64,000 bases of DNA from Tranzscheliella williamsii (Eukaryota; Basidiomycota; Ustilaginomycetes; Ustilaginales; Ustilaginaceae): NCBI GenBank assembly GCA_023212725.1, contig JALBYF010000004.1:62001-126000 (forward strand), in the 5' to 3' direction. This document shows, one piece after another, positions 52,025 to 61,957 of this stretch (its first letter is position 1; each line of letters begins with the position of its first letter). The position numbers were made by a program, and so were the translations under genes. The notes beneath the pieces were generated by a model. That model was not told where the DNA came from and searched no databases. It was given only the letters and a program-made list of their open reading frames with translations.

Positions 52025-52822
52025 ATGGCCTTCCGAGCGACGCTCCTGCGCAATGGCTCGAAACACATCAGCTCCTACGGCACGGTGCTCGACAGGTTTG
52101 TGATGAACCACGGCGCGTCGGCTTCCGCTTCGTCATCGACGCTGCCTACCTCGTCGGGGTCGGACACGAGATTGGATGCTGCGCCGGCGTCGCTGTTTGA
52201 GCCGACCAAGTCGGCGACGTCGGGGTGCTGGGCGCCGCCCCGGTATTCGCTGCGGCGACAGGCGAAGCTGGCCAAGGAGGCGATGCTGAGGGGTCAGCTC
52301 GATGTGCTCCCGGACGGGCCCAAGGTGGCGCGGCTGCAGAAGCGGATGGAAAAGCTCGCACAGCACACCGCGTTCGAAGCCGGGTCGACGCATTTCCAGT
52401 ACACGCCTCTGTCGAGCCCCTCGGCAGCGCCCGTCCTGACCCAGAAGCCCTCCGGCCTAGGCAAAAAGTCGATCAAACCCAAGCAGCGCATCCCGGAAGA
52501 GGAGGCGCGCGCCGCCCTCGACGCAGCCCGCCAGAGCGTCAGAAACGTAGGCCCCTACGCCGGAAGAGCCAAGGTCTTCAAGGGCAGCAAGATAGACAAG
52601 GACCGCCTCCGCAGATCCCACGACATCGAGACCAAGCTCCGCAACATGCACGCCACCGTCAAGGACTGGGAAGCCGTAAGTAGCCCAAGATGGCCTCCTG
52701 TTGTATCCCTGCTGCCAGCAGCGTTACTGATTGCCTTTTTTTATGTCATTACTTTGCTCTGGCATGCCTCGCAGGCGCAGACCGAGGCGCGCAACAAGCT
52801 CAAGCCCGGTCTGCCTTTCTAG
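52025..52822 (+). CDS. Mitochondrial large-subunit ribosomal protein mL59 (MRPL25-like)
   Basis: Two exons: 52025-52675 and 52775-52822, giving 232 residues. The start is ATG 52025 (MAFRATLLRNGSKHISSYGT), which gives a basic amphipathic presequence; longer upstream open frame is ignored. The mL59 signature is SGCWAPPRYSLRRQAKLAKE followed by a LP-containing helix, and the C-terminal part has KVFKGSKIDKDRLRRSHDIE and KLRNMHATVKDW, as in fungal mL59/MrpL25. It binds the mitochondrial large ribosomal subunit. The 99-bp intron (GTAAGT to TCGCAG, with a long pyrimidine tract) is a multiple of three and has no in-frame stop, so an unspliced transcript would add a hydrophobic segment near the C terminus. 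Family call is moderate, resting on the YSLRRQA block. Confidence 0.75.
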   Translation: MAFRATLLRNGSKHISSYGTVLDRFVMNHGASASASSSTLPTSSGSDTRLDAAPASLFEPTKSATSGCWAPPRYSLRRQAKLAKEAMLRGQLDVLPDGPKVARLQKRMEKLAQHTAFEAGSTHFQYTPLSSPSAAPVLTQKPSGLGKKSIKPKQRIPEEEARAALDAARQSVRNVGPYAGRAKVFKGSKIDKDRLRRSHDIETKLRNMHATVKDWEAVSSPRWPPVVSLLPAALLIAFFYVITLLWHASQAQTEARNKLKPGLPF

Positions 52823-53437
52823 CGCGGACCCTTACCCCAGTCCCACTGAACCACGCTGTACTCTATTTTCGCTCTGCCATTACTGTGACTGTGACCCTTT
52901 CAGCATCGACCGACATCTGTGCAGTGCATCTTCTTGGGGCGTCCGTGTGACTTGGCAGCGAGAGAATGTTAGATTCTCACAGCCACCCTTGCCCATGCTC
53001 TCCCGCGTGATCGGCGGCGGCTTGCGGAAGACCCACCACGGAAAGAGGAGGGCGAGGAAGCAGCCGGACCTTTTTCTTCTTTTTGAAAATGGCACGGATG
53101 AATGAGGTAATTCTGAGCTCTGGAATTGATTGTGGATTCTGATTCTTCCAGGCTCCACCAGCCAAAAATGGGAATAAAAATGTGACTGAACAGACTCAGC
53201 TCTCCGTGCCATCGGTGAGTTATGGGCTGAGCCCGATGGCCGAACATCCCTTCGCTGCCACTGACCCCATCATCCCCACCTTCCACTCCGCTTGCGCTTT
53301 CCATCCACAGAAACCATCTCAACGGCCCGCCCTTGCCACCCTATCCTCCTCGCCAGGCTTCTGCCTTTCGATTGCGGGTGCTGGTCTGTCTTTCTCCTTT
53401 GGGTCGTTACCGTGGTACATCGTCACACGGCGCAAGC
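52823..53437. other. Intergenic gap between mL59 and TIM44
   Basis: 615 bp on the plus strand. It contains TGTTAGAT at 52967-52974. The TIM44 frame is open for 35 codons before its chosen ATG. No other gene was recognised; a small open frame near 52995 is rich in basic residues but shows no conservation signal. Confidence 0.4.
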
Positions 53438-55078
53438 ATGGTCCGGTCAACACAGACACTGTCGGCGTCGCAGGCTGCTGCCCGCATATGGCTGGCGTCT
53501 CGGTCTGCCCATGCTGTCGTCACGCCGAGGCGTTTCGCTTCGGGCGCCGGTTTTCGTTGCTCTGCAGCCTTGGTGGCGGCGAAGCCAGTCAGCAGCATCC
53601 AGTGGCCAGCGGTGCGCGCCCGCGCCTTGCACACGTCGCGCGCTGCGTCGAATGCGCCCAAGTCGCCGTTTGCCGTGTTCGTCGATACGCTCAAGGCGGA
53701 ACTGCGCAAGAACCAGGAGCTGCAGGAGAACATGCGGCAGCTCTCTGGCGACGTGGGCAAGATGCAGGACTCGGAAACCATGAAGAAGATGCGCGAGACG
53801 TACGAGCGTGCGCGCATCGTCGCCTCGATCAAGGAGAATCCCAAGCTGCAGGCCGCCGCCGAAGCGCTCCGCAAGTCCGGCGGCCAGGTCGGCGACGCGG
53901 TCGGCGCGACGCTGCGCCAGATGGAAGAGTCGGAGCTCATCAAGGGGCTCGGCGCCATCAGCACCCGCCTCGCCCGCCAGCTCCAAGACACCACCGCCCC
54001 CATCCGCAACACAGAAGCCTACCGACAGCTCAGCGATACGCTCACCGAAGCCTTCGACGACGGAGGCTCGGCACTACGCATCTATGTCGACAAGGAGAAG
54101 GATGCCGTAGAGGTCCGGAGAATCAAGAGGGAGGCCAGGTTGAGGAAGATCGGTCGCCCCATGCCCTCCAAGGACATCGACTCGGCCGAGGCTGCCGCAG
54201 CGGTCTTGAAGAGCTACGCCGCCCCTGACGACCTGGACGCCGACGGTGCAGCGCAGCAGGCAGAAGACGGCGCCGCGTCATCGTCGTCGTCGGGCGCGAC
54301 CTCGTCTTCGTCCGCCTCGGCGGCGGAGGGCGAGGCGAAGGCTGCGCCGCGGAAGCCGGCAGGATACGCGGTGCGGGTGCGCTCGGTGGTGGCCAATGCC
54401 GAGGCGGGGCAGTCGCTGGTGTTGCGGCCCGAGCCAGCGTACAAGCAGGCCTGGTCGAGTTTCAAGTCGTCCAACCCGCTGATGCGCCGGCTGGGCGAGA
54501 TGCAGGAGGCGTACAACGAGTCCGAGAACCCGGTGGTGGAGCGGATCCGCGGGGTGACCGACTGGTTCGGCTCGCTGTTGGAGGAAAACGAGTTTGCCAA
54601 GGTGACGCGCGAGATGAAGCTGCTCGATCCGTCGTTCAGCATCGAGACATTCCAGCGCGAGCTGCGCGAGTATGTGGTCCCCGAGATCATCGACGCCTAC
54701 CACGGCGCCGCGCGCCACCTCCTCCGCCAGTGGTGCGGCGAGGCGACGTACAACCTGCTCATGGCCACCCTCGACCCGTATCTCCAGAAGGGCTTCCTCC
54801 CCGAGGGCCGCCTGCTCGACCTCAAGGCCGTCGACATCCTCCAGGCCAAGATTCTGGACAACAACATCCCCGTCCTCGTGGTCAGCTTCACCACCCAGGA
54901 ACTCATGTTCTTTACCGACCCCAAAGACGGCACTGTCAAGGCGGGCAACGACCGCCAGCCCGACCTCTGCCGCTACGCCCTCGTCCTCACCCGCGTAGAG
55001 CAGGAGCTCGACAACGAAATCACCGGCGGCTGGAAGGTCCTCGAGCTCGCACGCCGCGGTCAGGCCGCTTATCTCTAG
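53438..55078 (+). CDS. TIM44: Mitochondrial import inner membrane translocase subunit TIM44
   Basis: ORF of 546 residues from ATG 53438 (MVRSTQTLSASQAAARIWLA); the frame is open upstream but the basic Ser/Ala-rich presequence fits this start. ARALHTSRAAS supplies a likely processing region. Residues 75-150 form the N-terminal helices that bind mtHsp70 and the TIM23 channel (FAVFVDTLKAELRKNQELQE, ETMKKMRETYERARIV). The conserved C-terminal Tim44 domain runs from about 345: WSSFKSSNPLMRRLGEMQEA, NPVVERIRGVTDWFGSLLEE, VTREMKLLDPSFSIETFQRE, VPEIIDAYHGAARHLLRQWC, GFLPEGRLLDLKAVDILQAK. TIM44 anchors the PAM import motor to the TIM23 channel on the matrix side. A Ser/Ala-rich low-complexity insert (about 275-320) makes it longer than yeast Tim44 (431). 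Confident. Confidence 0.95.
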   Translation: MVRSTQTLSASQAAARIWLASRSAHAVVTPRRFASGAGFRCSAALVAAKPVSSIQWPAVRARALHTSRAASNAPKSPFAVFVDTLKAELRKNQELQENMRQLSGDVGKMQDSETMKKMRETYERARIVASIKENPKLQAAAEALRKSGGQVGDAVGATLRQMEESELIKGLGAISTRLARQLQDTTAPIRNTEAYRQLSDTLTEAFDDGGSALRIYVDKEKDAVEVRRIKREARLRKIGRPMPSKDIDSAEAAAAVLKSYAAPDDLDADGAAQQAEDGAASSSSSGATSSSSASAAEGEAKAAPRKPAGYAVRVRSVVANAEAGQSLVLRPEPAYKQAWSSFKSSNPLMRRLGEMQEAYNESENPVVERIRGVTDWFGSLLEENEFAKVTREMKLLDPSFSIETFQRELREYVVPEIIDAYHGAARHLLRQWCGEATYNLLMATLDPYLQKGFLPEGRLLDLKAVDILQAKILDNNIPVLVVSFTTQELMFFTDPKDGTVKAGNDRQPDLCRYALVLTRVEQELDNEITGGWKVLELARRGQAAYL

Positions 55079-55300
55079 TGCCCCGCCTGCCCCGCTGCCA
55101 TGCGCCGCCGCTCCACCGCTCCTCGCATGTACTGTACACGCGCACTCTGCCATCGCGCCCCGCCGCGCGCCTTGCCCGCTCTTGTTGATCTCCCACAGCC
55201 AGCGTGCACGCGTCACCAATAGACAAATGGACGAGACATAAGAGGATGAGATTACGGGCTAAATGGGTGAGGGTATGTGTGCGTAAGGTGGGGGGCTTGG

Positions 55301-58300
55301 CTATGCCTTGGGGACGCGGACGGGCGTCTGGTGCGGTGTGAGCGCGGCAGTGGTGGTGCGGCGCGGGGTGGACGCGTAGGCGGTCTTGCCGCGCGGCGTT
55401 GTGGCGGTGCTGCCGGTGGCGCTGACGCTCTTGCGAGGCGCAGCGGCGGCGGTGGTGGGATCGCCCAGCGCGCCGTGTGCCCCCAGCGCGAGCCGCCGTC
55501 CCTGCTGGATCCACGCATGCCGCATCGCCGCATCCGGCTTGAGCCGCCGCTCGGGATCCCACACCAGACACTTGGCGATAAAGTCGAGGAAGAGCTCGTC
55601 GCTCGACTTGAGCACCTGCCCCAGCGTCTTGGAGCTCGGCCGCCGCCGTTTGCCCTTCGAATTGACCACCGGCCGCGGCTGGCCCGTGCTGTCAAAGAAG
55701 AGCTTCTTCCGCGAGCTCCGCTCCACCAGGTACCGGTCAGGCACGCCGAGAACCTCCATGATACACGCCAGCTGCTCCTGCTCGTTTTCCCCCGGAAACA
55801 GCGGGTAGCCGGTGTACAGCTCGGCAATGATGCATCCGAGACTCCATATGTCGATCGCAGTGTGGTAGTTCATACCCAGGATCACCTCGGGCGAACGGTA
55901 GAAACGGCTCTGGATGTACGTGTAGACCTTTTCGTTTTCGAAGCAGCTCGAACCAAAGTCGATCACCTTGATCCCGCTCTTTCGCGGATGCTGCAGCAGG
56001 ATATTCTCCGGCTTCAGATCGCAGTGGACGATCCGGTGGTGTTTCATAAGCGAAAGCGACTGCAGCACCTGCGACGTGAATCTCCGGATCAGGATGCTGG
56101 AAAATCCTGCAAACTGGTTCGCTTTGATCAGTTCGTAAAGGTTGATGCTGAGCAGCTCCGTGGCAATGCACAGATGGTTCCGGAAAAGGAACGACTCGGT
56201 CATCCTGATCACGTTGAACTTCTCGTCGGGATCCCACTTGGTCAAGTTCTCCAGAATGCGGACTTCGACCAGCGCTTGGTGATGGAAGCGCTTCTTGTTC
56301 CTGATCAGTTTGATGGCCACCGTTTTGCCCGTTTTGTGATCTCGGCACTGCAGGACCTGGCCGAACGAGCCTCTGCCTAGCAGGTCGATGATCTCGTAGC
56401 GGAAGGCGAGGTGGTCCCGATTGCTGACTAGATAATCCCCGCGTTCGTCATCAAAGCCGTGATTCTGGTCAACCGCGTCGACCGTGGCCATGTGCTTTTT
56501 GCTCGCGTTCTGACCGCAGTAAAAGATCTCGCTGTAACTGAAGATCTCACGCAGCTCAAACTCGGACATCTTGTTGCCGTACATGACCTCGGCCTGACGT
56601 GGCGAGAGCATGCGGCTGGGCGCCACCGGCTCCGGGAACTCCAGCATCTTGTCCAACTCCGCCTGCGAAGCACCGGCGGCCAGCTTCCTGGCTTGCTGTC
56701 TCTTGATGTAGGCGTCCATTTCATTATCGCCGAGGCGCTCCTCTTCGTCCTGGCTAGGCGTGGCACGTGACGACCCGTTGGAACCGCCACCTTCGGAGAG
56801 AACAGGGCTGCGGGTGGTGGCAAGTTCACCAACGCTCGGTTTACCTGAACGGTCCGAGGTGGTGCTGGAGGCAGCCACTGGCGCCCTCGAGACACGCGGC
56901 GATGCTGTAGCCGCACTGAGAGACGCACGGGTTTTCCGGATCGGGACAGTGACGTTCACCGCCTCCTTGGATGCTGCTGGCGAGCTTCGGATAGCCGAAG
57001 CTTGCAAACCAGTAGGGGCCGCTGCAGCTGCTGTGACATTCTTGACTGTCTTCGGCCCCTTCGCGTCACTGCCATCGTTGGCAGCCTGTATGGCTCTGGC
57101 ACCACCAGATTTCTTCTGCTCTTGTCGGTTGGCAAGGTTGTTGAGAACCTCACGGTCGCTAACAGTCAGGCTGGAAGAATAGGCGGCGATCCTAGCTCGT
57201 CGTAAGACGCCCTCAATCTCGGCCGGCGTCTTGGCAGCGGCGTAAGCATTGAGGATCGGTGTTAAACTGCTGGAAACATTGGACTGCGAGACCGACGGAG
57301 AACCCTTGATGCTCGAATACTGTCGGGCAGTGCTAGACGTCGAGTCGGAATTTCCTGCCGATTTGGCTGTTTCCTCGTCGTTGTTGGCGTGCATTCCCAT
57401 GCTAGCCGCCAGAGACGAATGATGCGTCTTGCTCATAGGGATGGAGGATGAAGCGGCCACAGCAGACCTCATCAAGCTGCCGCTTTCGGAGCTACTGGAG
57501 CTGCCTCCTTTGCTAACTGGCGTCGTCTTGGTTATGCTTTTCATCGTCGTCACTCTGGGTATACGGCTGGAGAGGGAATTCGCTTTGCTGGGCGAGGTAG
57601 TCCGACTCCCAATGCTCGGGCTAAAGTTTGACAGGGAGTCTGTTTCGCCTTCGTAGACTGTCAATTTTGTTCCGCGCGCAGGGCTGAGCTTCTGACCACT
57701 TGAACCCTTGAAAGTCTGCGCCGAGGCGTTCACCTCAGCAGAGACATTGGAAGACCCGTTCGTAGCTTCTGTAGGATTTCCAGCCTTCACCGAACCCATT
57801 GCAGTAGATGACTCTGATGACCAGGGCTGCTCACGCTTGCGAGCCACAAGGCTTAGACGTCGAGAGGTGGAGGGTGTCAGATCAGATGCTTTAGCACGAG
57901 CAGCTTTGGAAGCTGGGGATCCGCTGTCTGCGACCCCTGTTGCCACTTTCTTCGAAGCCGATCGACTCAGCAGACCTCCAGCAAGGCCCATGATCGATTT
58001 GCGGGAGAGGCGGCCTGACGAGCCCGGAGCGTTGTCAAGCGAGGCGCCCTCGCCAGACGGCGGTCCATCGCTTGACTTGGGGCCTCTGTGAAAGATCGAG
58101 GGCGTCCGTCTCACCTTGGGGCTGTTGGCTGTGTCTGTTGAGGACCGCACGGCTTGCGGACTGGGAGGAGTACGATCGGTATCTTTGGAACCACTTCGCA
58201 CTAATCTACTCAGCGAACCGACGCTCGAATGATGGAGGAGACCCGACCTCCTCTGCAGTTCAGGAGCAGACACCGCGCTGGATGGGTCGGCAGCCAAGAT

Positions 58301-61300
58301 TTCGATCTCGGATGAGGCCGTCGGCGATGGTCTAGGATCCTCATCAACTTTGGAAAGGTGAGCTTGCTGCGATGAGCCGACCAATGGGGAGATTGTGGAG
58401 GCCTTTTCGTCGAGCAGTTCTGAATCGGATTTGACAGCCGCAAGCGCTGCCAGCTCGGCAAGTTCATGCATACGTGGGCTCAATGGCGACTTGGGAGTAG
58501 AAGCCTTGTCCGTAGCCCCAGTGTTGAGGGTGGACGCAAAACTGTGACTGGCATTGAGGCTAGGGCTGGCCGTGGCAGCTGGGAAAGAGTCCGAGTTCAA
58601 CGATGTTGAACGCGATACTTCCCAGACTTTCGGAAGAGGTGGTACAGGCGGAATTGCAGCGTTGCGTGAATCTGCATCGTCGCCAGCGCCGTTGCTGGGA
58701 TCCTGCCTTCGTCCTTCCGAGAAGGCTCCGACACTTGCCTCGCCGTTGCTGCTCGGGCGCCTAGACCTGGACGAGCTGCGGGTAACCGTGGCAGGTCCCA
58801 TAGAAGAGCCACCTGAGGCGTCCTTGGCAAGTGTCTGGATACCCGAGGCCCGACGAGAGCCTTGGGTGATCTCATTTTGCGGCAATGGAGGTAGCTGCGA
58901 GCGGCGCAGCCTCGGACTCGAGTAAACAGAATTACGGGATGCATCAACCGACATGCCAGAGCTATTAGCTGAGTCTTCGCCAGGGCGCTTGGGCGCCATC
59001 TTGGATGAGCGCAAGCTGTTGCGCGCGCTTTGGTCTTCAGGGGCTCTGCTCTTATCTGTATGGCGAGAAGCGGGTGAATCATAGTTGCTCGATCGCCGAC
59101 TTCTCAAGGCAGGTGACGAAGTACGGCTAGTGCCGCCAGGAGTTCTGTGCCCAGCGCTTCCGGGTCGAGAGGCTTGTCGACTCATTCTCGGACTTCTGGT
59201 CTCACCCTTCATCTCTCGGCTGGATCTAGGGGTGCTTCCCAGCCCATCGAGCTTCCTCAGCGCATCTGCAGCACCGTCTTCTCGGTGGTTGAGCCGATGT
59301 TCGAACTCGTCTGCATGTCCAAATGGGACTGAACCTCGTAAAAGAGACTGACCAATGCTTGCAGATGATGATCGCTTGCTACGAAGGGACGCGCTGTTGC
59401 GCGTCAGTTTGGAAGCAGTATTGCCGGCGACTTGGGATGATACGCTGACATCGCGACTCCTTCTGCCGACGGAAAGGTTAGTCCGAGGACTGGCGGTTGG
59501 ATCGAATGTCGATCTCTGACCATCGCTACCCTCGTCAATGGTTCTTGTCACGCTTTCAGAGTGTCTCGTGGATGCTCGCACGGCGGAGCTTGCTGCAGTG
59601 GTGCCGTTGTCCTGGGATCTATCTAGGGTGAGCTGGGTAAGCGCCTTAGAAGCAGCAGAAAGCTCGTCGCCGGAATCCTGAGAAGCTGAGGCAGTTCCGT
59701 CGTGCTGCCTCTGGCGGTGAAGCTCGTCATGATCCTGGAGCAGCTCGGAGATGGCAGCGTTCAGGTCGAAGCTCTGCCTCCACTCTTCATCGCCGATACC
59801 GTTTCCGAAGTTGTCTTCGACGAAGTTCATCGACTTAGAACCTGCCATACCCTTTACTGCCAGCTCGGAACCAAAAGGTCCTGTCTCGCCAGCAGCCCAA
59901 GACAGATCGCCAATTCTTGTGAACTTGTCAGAAGTGTCGCTTTCATCGGCAATCAGGGTCGACAAGCCGGCGTCGTGTTGTTGTGCGATGCTGTCATCGG
60001 ATTCTGTGAGTGCACTGATAGAATAGGAAGGACTATCCGGAGCTGTGCCAATGGTGGCCGCCACTCCGTCAAGCTCAGCAATGAAATCGGATCTGTGATC
60101 GGCGTAGCCTCGTGCCAATGAGTAGAGAGAAGTGCTACCGTCTAAGGGCAAATGCCCAGCGGGAACGGATGGACTTGTCGGTAGTTTGGCAAGCGACCCT
60201 TCGGGTTCTCCTAAAGCATTTCTCTGAAGGCTGTTGATGGATGAGTATGAGATAGAACGCGAATGACGAGTGGAATTTACCCTGCGGCTGTGCAGACCGG
60301 TGGCGGCACCCTGGTTGGTACCACCGCCCTTACTGCCAAGCTGCGTGTTTTCAGGGTCAGGGACTAAGCTGCTAGGATGTTCGAAGGTGGTACCGCCACC
60401 GGTGAGGGCGGCGCTCACTGCTCGTTGTTGGCCGGCCTTCCTTGTCGATAAGGGGGTGCCATCGGTGCTGGACTTCCAGTTGGGCAGCTTCGTGGCGGAA
60501 AACCCCCACCGTGGTGTAGCGAGCTCACCGATCCCAATTTGACCGGTACGATCGTACACAATAGGAGTTCCAGTCGGAGAAAGGGCTTGTTGGCCGTAAC
60601 GATCTGGCGTCTGCACGGCTGCTGCTGGATTACCTGTGCTGCCTCTGAAATTGGTAGCGTTGATGCCTCTGCCAGGTGTCGACTCGGCTTGACTCTTCTG
60701 CTCCAATGGTATGCTGTGAAATCCTATGCCGAGCCCAGCCGTCGCCTGGGGTTCTCGTGAACGTCTGCTAGAGGTAGCGGCACTTTCTTCAGGCCGGGAG
60801 ATGGGCATCGAGGTCGTATTCGATAGTTTGCGGACCATCTTGCCAGGATCGTCACTAGCTTCGGGGGTGCCTAGAGCACTGGAAAAATTGGAGAAGCGCG
60901 ATGAGAGGGCCGGAGACTCGCGCGTAGTAAGTCGTAAGTTTTGAGATTTCCCATTCAGTTTGGCGCCAAGCTGTGAGCTAGGAGGAAAGTATCCTGAGGC
61001 GGCTTGTGGAGTGGTGGCATCGTCTTCTTCGTCTATCTCCGCCATACCGCCGTTTCTACGCGAGACAGCAGACGGTCCGTCCTCAAGGAGCGGACTTGCA
61101 AAAGAGCTGTTGAACTCGAAGCTGGGCAGGGAGGGCGAGATAGGCTGACCAGATTGAGAGGATGTGTGCGATGATGGACGTTGGTGGCTTTCGTGGGGGC
61201 GTCCGTAGCCCAAGCTTGAAGTTTGCGATGCCGACACCGGAGGCCCCATGAAGCTGCTGGACGACCGCGAAGCGGAAGTCACAGCCGTACTTGACTGACT

Positions 61301-61957
61301 CATGGGAAAGGCGTTGGTAGATGTGGTTTGCTGCTTGACTGACCTGGCCAACGATTCTCGCCTCTGGGGAAAACTGACGGAGGAGCTTGAAGAAGAAGCG
61401 GACAGGAGGGGACGCGAGGTAGTGTCGCTGGTCTTTCGCTGGCCGAGAAGCGCATCACCAAGGCGAGGATGTGCGACCGTTGAGCCTAAGCGGCCAAAGG
61501 CTGGTATTTTGGAGGCCGTTGACGGTCTCGATGCAAGTGTGCTATGGCTGGTAGCGGACAGATTCGGGTCAAAGTCTGGGAGCATCTGGTTGTCGAGCTG
61601 CAGAGTCTTCTGGGGTGTCCACGAAGTCCTGCGATTTCCAGGCGAAGTCGGCGGGAGTGCTGCAGAGGATCTGGGCCCGAGAGTGACATACGACCTCTCC
61701 GTGGGATTTCGGCGCTCGTCAAGCGACGAGTCATGGGCCCGGGTTCGGGATGAGGTTGACAGCGTTCGAAAACGTCTTCCGGCTGAGTTGGGCAGCGATG
61801 GCGATGCGGTTGAACCTGAGCTCGATGTTAGCCGCGAGCGACTGACGCTGCCGGGCGTGTCGGAGGTGGTAGTATTCGAAAGCAAGGACTCTGTATGGCT
61901 AGGGCGATCAAGCATTGAGCTGACGCGCTGCCTGGAACTTCTACGCTCAGAGCTCAT
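55301..61957 (-). CDS. Large DYRK-family (Pom1/DYRK2-like) protein kinase
   Basis: Intronless ORF of 2218 residues from ATG 61955-61957. Residues 1-1770 are almost entirely Ser/Thr/Pro/Arg-rich and disordered, with no repeats of note. The kinase part starts with the class-2 DYRK homology box (FELREIFSYSEIFYCGQN), then the catalytic domain from about 1850: YEIIDLLGRGSFGQVLQCRD, VAIKLIRNKKRFHHQALVEV, HRIVHCDLKPENILLQHP (HCD instead of HRD, as in DYRKs), VIDFGSSCFENEK, activation loop YTYIQSRFYRSPEVILGMNY (tyrosine autophosphorylated during folding), and DIWSLGCIIAELYTGYPLFP. The short C-terminal tail is basic and Thr-rich. DYRKs of this class control cell polarity, size and septation in fission yeast (Pom1). 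A dead kinase is unlikely since the VAIK Lys, catalytic Asp and DFG are present. The N-terminal region is unusually long. Confidence 0.93.
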   Translation of the reverse strand: MSSERRSSRQRVSSMLDRPSHTESLLSNTTTSDTPGSVSRSRLTSSSGSTASPSLPNSAGRRFRTLSTSSRTRAHDSSLDERRNPTERSYVTLGPRSSAALPPTSPGNRRTSWTPQKTLQLDNQMLPDFDPNLSATSHSTLASRPSTASKIPAFGRLGSTVAHPRLGDALLGQRKTSDTTSRPLLSASSSSSSVSFPQRRESLARSVKQQTTSTNAFPMSQSSTAVTSASRSSSSFMGPPVSASQTSSLGYGRPHESHQRPSSHTSSQSGQPISPSLPSFEFNSSFASPLLEDGPSAVSRRNGGMAEIDEEDDATTPQAASGYFPPSSQLGAKLNGKSQNLRLTTRESPALSSRFSNFSSALGTPEASDDPGKMVRKLSNTTSMPISRPEESAATSSRRSREPQATAGLGIGFHSIPLEQKSQAESTPGRGINATNFRGSTGNPAAAVQTPDRYGQQALSPTGTPIVYDRTGQIGIGELATPRWGFSATKLPNWKSSTDGTPLSTRKAGQQRAVSAALTGGGTTFEHPSSLVPDPENTQLGSKGGGTNQGAATGLHSRRVNSTRHSRSISYSSINSLQRNALGEPEGSLAKLPTSPSVPAGHLPLDGSTSLYSLARGYADHRSDFIAELDGVAATIGTAPDSPSYSISALTESDDSIAQQHDAGLSTLIADESDTSDKFTRIGDLSWAAGETGPFGSELAVKGMAGSKSMNFVEDNFGNGIGDEEWRQSFDLNAAISELLQDHDELHRQRQHDGTASASQDSGDELSAASKALTQLTLDRSQDNGTTAASSAVRASTRHSESVTRTIDEGSDGQRSTFDPTASPRTNLSVGRRSRDVSVSSQVAGNTASKLTRNSASLRSKRSSSASIGQSLLRGSVPFGHADEFEHRLNHREDGAADALRKLDGLGSTPRSSREMKGETRSPRMSRQASRPGSAGHRTPGGTSRTSSPALRSRRSSNYDSPASRHTDKSRAPEDQSARNSLRSSKMAPKRPGEDSANSSGMSVDASRNSVYSSPRLRRSQLPPLPQNEITQGSRRASGIQTLAKDASGGSSMGPATVTRSSSRSRRPSSNGEASVGAFSEGRRQDPSNGAGDDADSRNAAIPPVPPLPKVWEVSRSTSLNSDSFPAATASPSLNASHSFASTLNTGATDKASTPKSPLSPRMHELAELAALAAVKSDSELLDEKASTISPLVGSSQQAHLSKVDEDPRPSPTASSEIEILAADPSSAVSAPELQRRSGLLHHSSVGSLSRLVRSGSKDTDRTPPSPQAVRSSTDTANSPKVRRTPSIFHRGPKSSDGPPSGEGASLDNAPGSSGRLSRKSIMGLAGGLLSRSASKKVATGVADSGSPASKAARAKASDLTPSTSRRLSLVARKREQPWSSESSTAMGSVKAGNPTEATNGSSNVSAEVNASAQTFKGSSGQKLSPARGTKLTVYEGETDSLSNFSPSIGSRTTSPSKANSLSSRIPRVTTMKSITKTTPVSKGGSSSSSESGSLMRSAVAASSSIPMSKTHHSSLAASMGMHANNDEETAKSAGNSDSTSSTARQYSSIKGSPSVSQSNVSSSLTPILNAYAAAKTPAEIEGVLRRARIAAYSSSLTVSDREVLNNLANRQEQKKSGGARAIQAANDGSDAKGPKTVKNVTAAAAAPTGLQASAIRSSPAASKEAVNVTVPIRKTRASLSAATASPRVSRAPVAASSTTSDRSGKPSVGELATTRSPVLSEGGGSNGSSRATPSQDEEERLGDNEMDAYIKRQQARKLAAGASQAELDKMLEFPEPVAPSRMLSPRQAEVMYGNKMSEFELREIFSYSEIFYCGQNASKKHMATVDAVDQNHGFDDERGDYLVSNRDHLAFRYEIIDLLGRGSFGQVLQCRDHKTGKTVAIKLIRNKKRFHHQALVEVRILENLTKWDPDEKFNVIRMTESFLFRNHLCIATELLSINLYELIKANQFAGFSSILIRRFTSQVLQSLSLMKHHRIVHCDLKPENILLQHPRKSGIKVIDFGSSCFENEKVYTYIQSRFYRSPEVILGMNYHTAIDIWSLGCIIAELYTGYPLFPGENEQEQLACIMEVLGVPDRYLVERSSRKKLFFDSTGQPRPVVNSKGKRRRPSSKTLGQVLKSSDELFLDFIAKCLVWDPERRLKPDAAMRHAWIQQGRRLALGAHGALGDPTTAAAAPRKSVSATGSTATTPRGKTAYASTPRRTTTAALTPHQTPVRVPKA

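Noticed and set aside
54278..55219. 313-codon antisense ORF opposite TIM44
   Set aside because: Shadow of a conserved gene; Leu/Val/His-rich with no recognisable family.
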